Shown: positions 1 to 7,304, counted from the stretch's first letter. The stretch is 37,155 nt of DNA from JAXJQF01 sp036311285 (GCA_036311285.1 JAXJQF010000153.1:1-37155), one strand, 5' to 3'. The notes: generated by a model not told the origin, from the sequence alone. Program-made: numbers and translations.

Positions 1-97
1 CAAAGGTTCTGAACCAGCTATCCTGTCTTGATGAAACCAGCACAAGGATAGCTAGGTACATTAGATAATTTTTCAAAAGGGGCTTAACAAGGGTTTA

Positions 98-185
98 CAC
101 GGAATCGCGTTCACTCTCGAGATGATAGCTATTTCTTTACTCTAATTCGATACCTATCATCTCTCGGTTTTCCAACAATTCCGTG
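98..185. repeat. Long imperfect inverted repeat, possibly a mobile-element end
   Basis: Two arms face each other: an 8-bp outer pair (98-105 with 178-185) and a perfect 10-bp inner pair (119-128 with 154-163), separated by a 25-nt centre. A second 9-bp inverted repeat lies at 16-24/45-53. Read on the minus strand from about 195, the sequence begins GGCTCTTCACGGAATTG, which resembles the GGCTCT-type ends of ISL3-family insertion sequences. No transposase gene can be recognised. There is no T-run on either side, so an intrinsic terminator is unlikely. Seen: the repeats. Inferred: mobile-element origin. A structured RNA is the alternative. The rest of 1-253 shows no gene I can support. Confidence 0.4.
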
Positions 186-253
186 AAGAGCCTTTAAATT
201 GTAATGTTATGCTATGTTAATTTTTATAAATTATAAGCTAAATAACTGTCTAA

Positions 254-679
254 TTATAAAGATGGTAACCAAGCTATATTTGCATCAACAAAACTTTCAG
301 CATTTTCTTCTGTTAACACTGTACCATTTTCTAAATCTTCATAAGTAAATAACAATGCTGCAAAAACCATATCACTATCACTTACTTCTGTAGGAGTTTC
401 TGGATTAGCATATTTAATCAGAACTTCAACTGAATTAGCTTTTAATTCTTCCTCGTCAAACATATGAGAAAGTTCTTCCCAATTGTATTCACAAGGATAA
501 TTAACTTCTGCATAAATCATATTATTTTCTTGATTATAATTAAATTGCTCAATGTCCTCTTGAGTAATCGCAGATGACTCTAAAGCCATAGGAACCATTT
601 CTTGTACAATTGAACAACTCTTATTGTAAATATAACTAACATAATCGTCAGTCATTACATCATTCTCTATATCTGACAT
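254..679 (-). CDS. Hypothetical acidic protein, 141 aa
   Basis: I do not recognise this protein. It is strongly acidic, with many Asp/Glu and few Lys/Arg, and has no signal peptide or membrane segment, so it should be cytoplasmic. It contains two cysteines (one near residue 22, one near 62) and ends in WLPSL. The ATG at 679 is supported by a GGAG about 8 nt upstream. A terminator (719-748) separates it from the amylase gene, so it probably has its own promoter in the 30-40 nt between, although none stands out. Downstream lies the inverted-repeat region, which places the gene at the edge of possible accessory DNA. An antitoxin, immunity or inhibitor role would fit the size and charge, but nothing in the sequence shows it. 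Confidence 0.75.
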   Translation of the reverse strand: MSDIENDVMTDDYVSYIYNKSCSIVQEMVPMALESSAITQEDIEQFNYNQENNMIYAEVNYPCEYNWEELSHMFDEEELKANSVEVLIKYANPETPTEVSDSDMVFAALLFTYEDLENGTVLTEENAESFVDANIAWLPSL

Positions 680-718
680 ACTTTAACTCCAAAATTTAGG
701 ATTTATTATTCTAAAAGA

Positions 719-748
719 ACTAACTCCATTAATTCTAATGGAGTTAGT
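719..748 (-). terminator. Intrinsic terminator after the amylase gene
   Basis: A perfect 12-bp stem (719-730 with 737-748) with a 6-nt loop is followed on the minus strand by TCTTTTAG. It lies 22 nt after the amylase stop codon and ends that transcription unit before the 141-aa gene. Confidence 0.85.
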
Positions 749-770
749 CAAAATTTAAAAGATAATTAAA

Positions 771-2936
771 TTATTTTCTACCAGCTGCAACTATGACAAC
801 TTTATCATTACCATGTGTTCTCATAAATGCATAAGGCTTGTTACTTATCTTCTTATGAATACCAGCAGCAATTGCAGGATGATTTAATCTGAAGTTACTT
901 AACTTTGACCAATGTTCAATTAAGTCTTTATTTTCAGGCTTATCTAAGTCAGCCCAGTTCATATCTGAACGAACAGATTGGTCTAACACACCACCATCCT
1001 TCATAAGTCTTCTACCTGATTCATCACCATAGTAAACTTGAATTTGACCAGGTAACATTAAGAAACTGTTTGCTGCTCGCTTTTGGAAATCAAAATCTTC
1101 ATAATCAGCAAAAAATAGCTTAGTATCATGAGATGAAATGTATGATAAGAAATTGAACCCCTTTTCTTGAACTACTTGGCTATACTTGTCAAACGTTTGT
1201 TCTGCTGCAGACATACATTGAGCATAAGTAGTTGAATACTTTTGATAGTCGAAGTTAATTAAGCTATCAAAACCCTTATCGTACCATAAATCCCTAGATA
1301 CACCATGGTCATAATATTCACCAACCATAAAGAACGGTAAATCATCTAATTTCTTAGTAGGATTGTTAGCTTTCCATTCCTTTAATGCCTTATGAGCTTC
1401 CTTACTTAATTTTTCCCATGCATCTGGATCTACGTGCTTAACAGTATCTGCACGGAAACCATCTACACCGAAGTTACGAACATAATATGTATGCCATGAT
1501 ACTAAATAATCCACAATTGTAGCATTTGGCAAATCCTTCGCATTAGTATCTTTCTTATTCTTAAAGAATTGAGGTAATTTAACAAAATTCTTTGATTCTG
1601 TCTTAAAATCAGGTAAACCACCTACTAATAAGTTTTCTTCTTCAACCCCTGGTTCATCATGACCTGGTAAACCAGCTCTTACCCATGATGGACCCCACCA
1701 CTTGTTCCAACTTTTAGTCTTGTAGTTGATTGAGCCATTTACACTACCCCATGTACCATATAATCCACGAGGTTTAAAATCAGACCAATCGTCAGGAAGC
1801 TTATCTGTATTTAACGCTAATTCTTCTAAACCTAAATCCTGTAAATCCTTTAAAGTAGCATAGCCAGCATGGTTCATAACCACGTCGATCAAAACTCTTA
1901 TACCACGCTTATGAGCTTCTTCGATGAAACGTTGGAAGTCTTCTTCAGAACCTAAATTCTTATCAATCTTAGTAAAATCTAAAGCCCAGTAACCATGATA
2001 ACCATAGAACGGGAATGAACCTTGAGCCCCTCCTCCAATAAAACCATGTACTTGCTCTACAATCGGAGTAACCCAAATAGCATTCATACCTAATGACTTA
2101 ATATAATCAAGTTTTTCAGTAACACCTTTAAAGTCACCACCATGCCAAGTACCAACTTCATCCTTACCGTCAAATTTTCTGCCATAAGAATGGTCGTTAG
2201 ACTTATCACCATTATTAAATCTGTCTGTTAACATAAAGTATACGTTAGCGTTATCCCATGAGAATGCAGGTTTTTCAACGTTCTTTACTTCTTCTAACAT
2301 TAGGATACCTTCACTGTTAGCAGCTGGTGTCATTGTAACCTTGCCACTCTTTACAACAGCTTCTTGCCCAGTATATGCATCTCTTACTTTTGTTCCATTA
2401 CGCCATGCTTTTGAAACGTTAACTGTAACTGCTCCACCGTCCCATTTATCACACTCAATTGTTCTTGGAGGTTCTCTCTTTAGAACTACTTTCTTAGTTC
2501 CTTTTAAAACCTTAACTGAAGGTACTTCTTTTGTATAATCAAATGTAAAATTATAAGAACCTGGTAATAATACATTTATTGTATAGTAACCATTAGCACA
2601 GTTATCTAAATCTAAATTAGTACCAAAACGTGCACTTTCATCAACCTTTGGACCGAACTTTGTACCACATGTAGAATCTTTATCTACGATCTGAAATGAA
2701 TGACTACCCTTAGTCAAATCAATTGAAGCTGTATAAATATTATTTTTTTTGCCAAGTTTAAAAACATTATCGTTGTTTATGTTTTTATCCTTTAACTTAA
2801 TATAAACATCCTTCTCTAATTTTCCAACTACCTGTTTAACTTCCTTTGTCTTTGTAACAGTTGCGCTATCTGAAGAACAACCGTATAAAGCAAAAGCCAT
2901 AGATAAAGATAATGCAGATAAAAATATTTTGTTCAT
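771..2936 (-). CDS. malS: MalS-type alpha-amylase (GH13), predicted lipoprotein
   Basis: Hydrolyses internal alpha-1,4 bonds of starch or maltodextrins. The first 20 residues form a lipoprotein signal ending in LYGC, so Cys20 should be lipidated; Ser at +2 favours the outer membrane. Residues 1-220 form an N-terminal region, followed by the GH13 barrel. The conserved regions are DVVMNH (351-356), GFRADT with nucleophile Asp497, VGE with acid/base Glu540, and SSHD with Asp604, so the catalytic triad is complete. The similarity runs to the C-terminus (HGNDKVV) and is closest to E. coli MalS, which is periplasmic and 676 aa long, not a lipoprotein. A strong AGGAAGG precedes the ATG. The gene follows the flavin-reductase-like gene by 22 nt and is probably co-transcribed. 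Surface export by the Gsp system is a possible but unproven fate. Confidence 0.93.
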   Translation of the reverse strand: MNKIFLSALSLSMAFALYGCSSDSATVTKTKEVKQVVGKLEKDVYIKLKDKNINNDNVFKLGKKNNIYTASIDLTKGSHSFQIVDKDSTCGTKFGPKVDESARFGTNLDLDNCANGYYTINVLLPGSYNFTFDYTKEVPSVKVLKGTKKVVLKREPPRTIECDKWDGGAVTVNVSKAWRNGTKVRDAYTGQEAVVKSGKVTMTPAANSEGILMLEEVKNVEKPAFSWDNANVYFMLTDRFNNGDKSNDHSYGRKFDGKDEVGTWHGGDFKGVTEKLDYIKSLGMNAIWVTPIVEQVHGFIGGGAQGSFPFYGYHGYWALDFTKIDKNLGSEEDFQRFIEEAHKRGIRVLIDVVMNHAGYATLKDLQDLGLEELALNTDKLPDDWSDFKPRGLYGTWGSVNGSINYKTKSWNKWWGPSWVRAGLPGHDEPGVEEENLLVGGLPDFKTESKNFVKLPQFFKNKKDTNAKDLPNATIVDYLVSWHTYYVRNFGVDGFRADTVKHVDPDAWEKLSKEAHKALKEWKANNPTKKLDDLPFFMVGEYYDHGVSRDLWYDKGFDSLINFDYQKYSTTYAQCMSAAEQTFDKYSQVVQEKGFNFLSYISSHDTKLFFADYEDFDFQKRAANSFLMLPGQIQVYYGDESGRRLMKDGGVLDQSVRSDMNWADLDKPENKDLIEHWSKLSNFRLNHPAIAAGIHKKISNKPYAFMRTHGNDKVVIVAAGRK

Positions 2937-2958
2937 AATCCTTCCTAGTCCTAATTCG

Positions 2959-3501
2959 TTAAATTATGTTGCCTGTAGCTACAAGCTTATCGTCTGCTAA
3001 ATGATGAATAGTTGTTAATTCACTATTTAAAGTGTATTTTTGACCATCAAAGGCTTGCTCATCTGCATATGCCGCTACTATTTCAACCATGACAATGTCA
3101 TATTTCTTCTGCATTTCAGGTTCATCAATAACTTTACATTCTAGATAGCCTATACAACCATCTACAACTGGAGCATTTACAAGCTTTGACTTTTTGGCTT
3201 CTATATTATTTTCTTCGAACTTATCAACATCAAATCCATGTTTACTGCCTACTGCAAGCACTAAATCTTTTTGCTTATTTGATGGTATATTGATAATCAA
3301 TTCATGAGTTTTTTCGATATTTGTTCTTGTTTTAGAACCACTACCAAGCACTAAAATTGCCTTAGGAGGATCAAAATCTAAGCAACAGTTCCAAGCACAA
3401 GTCATCAAATTAGGAACATCATTTTCATCATAAGATGAAACCATCACAACAGAACCTAATCCAAGTAACCTATAAGCATACTTTAAATCTACATCAATCA
3501 T
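2959..3501 (-). CDS. Flavin reductase-like FMN-binding protein, 180 aa
   Basis: A member of the flavin reductase-like/flavoredoxin family, which forms a split-barrel fold that binds FMN and often serves electron transfer in anaerobes. The N-terminal VVMVSSYDENDVPNLMTCAW pattern and the later INIPS segment are typical. It has no signal peptide and should be cytoplasmic. The exact substrate cannot be deduced. The length is typical of the family. The ATG at 3501 is preceded by only a weak GGAC. It is the first gene of a likely two-gene unit with the amylase, and a good promoter lies at 3532-3560. A functional link between the two genes is not obvious. Confidence 0.85.
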   Translation of the reverse strand: MIDVDLKYAYRLLGLGSVVMVSSYDENDVPNLMTCAWNCCLDFDPPKAILVLGSGSKTRTNIEKTHELIINIPSNKQKDLVLAVGSKHGFDVDKFEENNIEAKKSKLVNAPVVDGCIGYLECKVIDEPEMQKKYDIVMVEIVAAYADEQAFDGQKYTLNSELTTIHHLADDKLVATGNII

Positions 3502-3531
3502 AATAAGTCCAATAAAAATTATAATTATAAG

Positions 3532-3560
3532 ATTATAGATTTAATTAGTGAAATTGATAA
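3532..3560 (-). promoter_or_regulatory. Predicted sigma-70 promoter of the flavin reductase/amylase unit
   Basis: On the minus strand, TTATCA (3555-3560), a 17-bp spacer and a perfect TATAAT (3532-3537) lie about 30 nt upstream of the ATG at 3501. The surrounding sequence is very AT-rich, which raises the chance of a false match. Confidence 0.55.
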
Positions 3561-3607
3561 TAAATAGTTTGGATAATATAAAAAATTGTGACAAGCATAA
3601 AAGAAAA

Positions 3608-3625
3608 AACGAGGTTTCCCTCGTT
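3608..3625 (-). terminator. Intrinsic terminator of the alpha operon
   Basis: A 7-bp stem (AACGAGG with CCTCGTT) and 4-nt loop are followed on the minus strand by TTTTCTTTT. It begins 17 nt after the second rpoA gene and ends the ribosomal/RNA polymerase transcript. Confidence 0.9.
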
Positions 3626-3641
3626 ATTTCAAATATTTATT

Positions 3642-4682
3642 TTAGAAATCAGATAACTCTACAGGAGGCCAATTTTCAAGTCTCATACCTAATGATAAAC
3701 CTTGACTAGCTAATAAGTCCTTAATTTCTGTTAACGACTTCTTACCTAAGTTTGGAGTCTTTAATAATTCAACTTCTGTACGTTGAACTAAATCACCAAT
3801 GTACTTAATACCTTCTGCCTTTAAGCAGTTAGCTGAACGAACTGTTAATTCTAATTCTTCAACAGGTTTTAATAACTTAGGATCAACCTTAGGTTCTTCT
3901 ACCACATCCACTTCTTGCTCATTACTTGAATGAATTTCAATGAATGAATCTAATTGTTCATGGAAAATAGTAGCTGAACACTTTAGTGCATCTTCTGGAC
4001 TAATAGTTCCATCTGTTTCTAAATTAATAACTAATTTTTCTAAATCATTACGTCCTTCATAAGAAGTTTCACATACTTTATATGAAACATTAACAACAGG
4101 ACTATATGTCGCATCTACAAGTAATCTACCTGTAGTTCTATCTTCAGCTTCAGAATAATGTCTTAAATCTGCTCTGTCGAAACCACGACCTCTATTTACG
4201 TGTAATGTAATTTCTAGAGGAATATCTCTACTTGTTACATTACAGATAACTAAATCTTTGTTTAATATTTCTGTACCAAATGGACAGTTAATTTCACCAG
4301 CTGTTACAGGACCGGTATAATCTGATTTACACTTGTAACCATACTTAGAATCATTTTTCGAATCGTTAATTCTTAAAGTTAAAACTGCTGAATCAGAAGT
4401 TTTATTTTGAATCGCTACAGCTACTTTCTTTAAATTTAACAATAAGATAAGAATATCTTCTTGAAGACCTTCCTTCGTAGAGTATTCATGATCTACACCT
4501 TCAATTTCAACAGCATGAATAGCACAACCAGGCATAGACGATAACATTATACGGCGCAATGCATTACCTAATGTTAAACCAAAACTATGTTCAAACGGTT
4601 CTAATGTGATAATTGAATGTGTAGGAGAAATAACTTCAATCTTCGCATCTTGAGGTCTTAAAGTATCTTTAATAAAATCCAA
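3642..4682 (-). CDS. rpoA: RNA polymerase alpha subunit, second divergent copy (346 aa)
   Basis: A second complete alpha subunit. The N-terminal domain keeps motifs nearly identical to E. coli: GNALRRIMLSSMPGCA (39-54), which includes the assembly arginine equivalent to R45, then STKEGLQEDIL and GRLLVD. It carries a 15-residue insertion (about 107-121, rich in Lys, Ser, Asp and Tyr) absent from the first copy and from E. coli. It keeps acidic residues (SEAED) near the E. coli 162-165 activator patch. The C-terminal domain keeps all residues equivalent to R265, N268, C269, G296, K298, S299 and E302. The start is TTG behind GAGGAT; the nearby ATG at 4694 is out of frame. It lies 116 nt after rplQ, separated by a hairpin, and ends at a terminator. 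Both copies look functional. Confidence 0.96.
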   Translation of the reverse strand: MDFIKDTLRPQDAKIEVISPTHSIITLEPFEHSFGLTLGNALRRIMLSSMPGCAIHAVEIEGVDHEYSTKEGLQEDILILLLNLKKVAVAIQNKTSDSAVLTLRINDSKNDSKYGYKCKSDYTGPVTAGEINCPFGTEILNKDLVICNVTSRDIPLEITLHVNRGRGFDRADLRHYSEAEDRTTGRLLVDATYSPVVNVSYKVCETSYEGRNDLEKLVINLETDGTISPEDALKCSATIFHEQLDSFIEIHSSNEQEVDVVEEPKVDPKLLKPVEELELTVRSANCLKAEGIKYIGDLVQRTEVELLKTPNLGKKSLTEIKDLLASQGLSLGMRLENWPPVELSDF

Positions 4683-4737
4683 GGTAAAATCCTCATCAAT
4701 GACTGTTAACAGCCTAGAAGTTTAAAAAAAAATTCTT

Positions 4738-4788
4738 ATTATGCACAATCTATAATACCTCCGTCTATAAAAGACGGAGGTGCATAAT
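4738..4788 (-). promoter_or_regulatory. Nested hairpin between rplQ and the second rpoA
   Basis: A perfect 10-bp stem (4757-4766 with 4772-4781, 5-nt loop) sits inside an outer 9-bp pair (4738-4746 with 4780-4788) that overlaps it by two bases. On the minus strand it is followed, after AAGAA, by nine T. The inner stem pairs ACCTCC with GGAGGT, thus hiding a perfect Shine-Dalgarno sequence. It may be a weak terminator, an RNA processing site or a translational switch that lowers expression of the second rpoA relative to the first. Confidence 0.6.
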
Positions 4789-4798
4789 TTACTTTTAG

Positions 4799-5188
4799 TT
4801 ATTCAGCAGAAGTAACTTCTTGAGCTTCTACCTTTTGGTCAACTAAACTGATATAAGCCATTTGAGCCATATCACCACGGCGTAAACCACACTTTAAAAT
4901 ACGTGTGTAACCACCGTTGCGGTTAGCTACTCTCTTACCAATATCAGAAAATAATTTACCTACAACTTCTTTACTACGTGTACGTGCAAAAACTAAACGA
5001 CGGTTTGCTACTGTATCGTTCTTTGCAATTGTAATTAAACGTTCTGCAACAATACGTAATTCTTTAGCTTTAGGTAAAGTAGTTTTGATTTGTTCTTCCT
5101 TTATTAACGCTACTGCTAAAGAACGGAACAAAGCAGCTCTACTACTACTGTTACGACCTAATTGACGGCCACTCATACGATGACGCAT
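4799..5188 (-). CDS. rplQ: 50S ribosomal protein L17
   Basis: Large-subunit protein near the polypeptide exit side. The 129-aa product begins MRHRMSGRQLGRNSS and contains TTLPKAKELR and GGYTRILKCG, all diagnostic of L17; E. coli L17 has 127 aa. The ATG at 5188 follows GAAGG by a few nt. In most gammaproteobacteria L17 is the last gene of the alpha operon. Here it sits 22 nt after the first rpoA and is followed by another rpoA gene, which is unusual. Confidence 0.98.
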   Translation of the reverse strand: MRHRMSGRQLGRNSSSRAALFRSLAVALIKEEQIKTTLPKAKELRIVAERLITIAKNDTVANRRLVFARTRSKEVVGKLFSDIGKRVANRNGGYTRILKCGLRRGDMAQMAYISLVDQKVEAQEVTSAE

Positions 5189-5210
5189 GACACATTCCTT
5201 CTAATAAAAA

Positions 5211-6215
5211 TTATGACTTAGATCTATTACCTGAACCTGGTAAATCAGCTGGTGGCCAATTTTCCAATCTCATACCTAATGACAATCCACGTTGCGCTAA
5301 AATATCTTTAATTTCATTTAAAGACTTGCGACCTAAATTTGGAGCCTTAAGTAATTCAACTTCAGTCTTTTGAACTAAATCACCAATATACTGAATTTGT
5401 TCTGCTTTTAAGCAATTAGCAGATCTTACTGTTAACTCTAATTCATCAACTGCCTTCATCAATATTGGATCCGGAGCTGGAGTTTGAGTTGTTTCAATAG
5501 GATTGCTAACCTTAACAGCTTCTAAATCAACAAAAGAATATAGTTGATCACGAAGTGATAATGAACCTTGTCTAATTGCTTCTTGTGGATCTAAAACGCC
5601 ATTAGTCATAATATCAATAACTAACTTATCTAAATCTGTTCTTTGTTCAACACGAGCTGATTCAACATCATACTCAAAATAGTGAACAGGAGAGAAAGAA
5701 GCATCTAATTCTAGGAAACCTTCAGAATTAGCAGATGTTGTATTGTTAGACTTACTATATCCACGACCTCTTTTAACTATTAAAGTCATAGACACAGACG
5801 CATTAGCTTCGCTTAATGTACAAATAAGCAAATCAGGGTTAACAATTTCAACACCTTCAGGACATATAATATCACTTGCTTTTACAGGGCCTTCGCCTGA
5901 CTTAACTAATGATAATGTTACTACATCAACATTTTCATCTTTAATATCAACAGCTACAGACTTTAAGTTTAACAATACTTCAAGAATTTCTTCTTTAATA
6001 TTTGACTTAGTGTCATAAGCTGATGAAACACCGTCAATTTTAACCTGACATACAGCACAACCTGTTAATGTCATTAACAATGTACGACGTAAAGCCTGAC
6101 CTAATGTATTTCCAAAACCACGTTCTAATGGTTCTAAAGTAACCTTTGCGTGATTTACATTGTGTAAATCCACTTGTACGTGTGAAGGTTTTAAAAAGTC
6201 TGTTACTGAGCCCAA
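5211..6215 (-). CDS. rpoA: RNA polymerase alpha subunit, first copy (334 aa)
   Basis: Alpha subunit at its standard place after rpsD. Assembly residues equivalent to E. coli R44/R45, L48 and K86 are present, but the first helix reads GQALRRTLLMTLTGCA, well away from the usual GNALRR(I/L)LLSSMPGCA, and V173 is replaced by Leu. The acidic 162-165 patch is missing. In contrast ARVEQRTDLDKLVI is identical to E. coli here but altered in the second copy. The C-terminal domain keeps every residue of the DNA-binding (265) determinant. The start is TTG behind GAGGATATAATT, and the protein opens GSVTDFLKP, matching the usual N-terminus. The divergence of the N-terminal domain suggests it pairs with the other copy rather than acting alone; that is inference. 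Confidence 0.97.
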   Translation of the reverse strand: MGSVTDFLKPSHVQVDLHNVNHAKVTLEPLERGFGNTLGQALRRTLLMTLTGCAVCQVKIDGVSSAYDTKSNIKEEILEVLLNLKSVAVDIKDENVDVVTLSLVKSGEGPVKASDIICPEGVEIVNPDLLICTLSEANASVSMTLIVKRGRGYSKSNNTTSANSEGFLELDASFSPVHYFEYDVESARVEQRTDLDKLVIDIMTNGVLDPQEAIRQGSLSLRDQLYSFVDLEAVKVSNPIETTQTPAPDPILMKAVDELELTVRSANCLKAEQIQYIGDLVQKTEVELLKAPNLGRKSLNEIKDILAQRGLSLGMRLENWPPADLPGSGNRSKS

Positions 6216-6241
6216 AATTATATCCTCTATTTGAGTTAATA

Positions 6242-6865
6242 TTACTTAGAGTAAAGTTCAACGATAAGTTGTTCTTTAATGTCTTGTGGTAATTCTGAAC
6301 GTTCTGGTTTGTTCTTGAATGTACCGCTCATCTTTTCTAAGTCAACTTCAACCCAATTAATTGGTTCACGGTTCTTAGATAAATCTAATGCAACCTTGAT
6401 TCTTTCTTGGTTCTTAGCCTTTTCACGAACTGCAACAACATCAGTTGGAGCAATTTGGTAAGAAGGAATATTAACAACCTTACCATTTACAGTGATAGCC
6501 TTGTGGCTAACTAACTGTCTAGATTCCGCTCTTGTAGAACCAAAACCCATACGGTAAACAACGTTGTCTAATCTACATTCTAATAATTGAAGTAAATTTT
6601 CACCAGTGTTACCTGAAAGACGAGACGCTTTCTTGTAGTAGTTTCTAAATTGACGTTCTAATACGCCATAAATTCTACGTACCTTTTGCTTTTCACGTAA
6701 CTGTAAACCGTATTCTGATGCACGTGGCTTGTTAGCACCGTGTTGACCAGGTGCTTTGTCAATGCGTTTGCTCTTATCGCTGTAGGTCTTGATACCTGAC
6801 TTTAAGAATAAGTCTGTACCTTCTCTACGGCTAAGCTTAATTGATGGACCTAAATATCTTGCCAT
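6242..6865 (-). CDS. rpsD: 30S ribosomal protein S4, alpha-operon autorepressor
   Basis: Primary 16S rRNA-binding protein that starts body assembly of the small subunit, and in E. coli also the translational repressor of the alpha operon. The 207 residues begin MARYLGPSIKLSRREG and contain the S4 RNA-binding domain (LDNVVYRMGFGSTRAESRQ, about 98-116). It is the zinc-free form, lacking N-terminal cysteines. An S4-type leader is present upstream of rpsM at 7661-7733, so the feedback loop is probably conserved. Confidence 0.98.
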   Translation of the reverse strand: MARYLGPSIKLSRREGTDLFLKSGIKTYSDKSKRIDKAPGQHGANKPRASEYGLQLREKQKVRRIYGVLERQFRNYYKKASRLSGNTGENLLQLLECRLDNVVYRMGFGSTRAESRQLVSHKAITVNGKVVNIPSYQIAPTDVVAVREKAKNQERIKVALDLSKNREPINWVEVDLEKMSGTFKNKPERSELPQDIKEQLIVELYSK

Positions 6866-6894
6866 TTTTCAAATTCTCCGTAAATCCTAGCAGC

Positions 6895-7290
6895 CTATAC
6901 ACGACGCTTCTTAGGTGGGCGACAACCATTATGTGGAATAGGGGTAACATCTGTAATGTTAGTGATCTTATAACCAATAGCATTTAATGCACGAATTGAA
7001 GATTCACGACCAGGACCAGGGCCCTTAACCATAACTTCTAAATTCTTTACACCATATTCTTTTGCTGCTTCACCTGCTCTTTCTGCAGCGATCTGAGCTG
7101 CATATGGAGTAGACTTACGAGAACCACGGAAACCAGAACCACCTGCTGTAGCCCAAGATAAAGCATTACCTTGACGGTCAGTAATAGTAACAATGGTATT
7201 ATTAAAAGAAGCATGAACGTGAGCAATACCGTCAGAAACTTGCTTCTTAACACGCTTACGAGCGCGAGCATTAGCTTGTACTTTTGCCAT
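6895..7290 (-). CDS. rpsK: 30S ribosomal protein S11
   Basis: Platform protein of the small subunit that lies by the mRNA path near the E site. The 131-aa product contains HVHASFNNTIVTITD and KGPGPGRESSIRAL, and ends in the basic RPPKKRRV tail typical of the family (129 aa in E. coli). It sits 14 nt after rpsM and 29 nt before rpsD in standard alpha-operon order. Confidence 0.98.
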   Translation of the reverse strand: MAKVQANARARKRVKKQVSDGIAHVHASFNNTIVTITDRQGNALSWATAGGSGFRGSRKSTPYAAQIAAERAGEAAKEYGVKNLEVMVKGPGPGRESSIRALNAIGYKITNITDVTPIPHNGCRPPKKRRV

Positions 7291-7304
7291 GATATATACC
7301 TCTA

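Noticed and set aside
3..68. End of an open frame on the plus strand, 21 codons running in from the left edge
   Set aside because: Too short to recognise and without similarity I can name; it could be the end of a transposase but nothing shows it.
2341..2538. Plus-strand open frame inside the amylase gene
   Set aside because: Lies opposite a strongly conserved gene, has no ribosome binding site and its product resembles nothing known.
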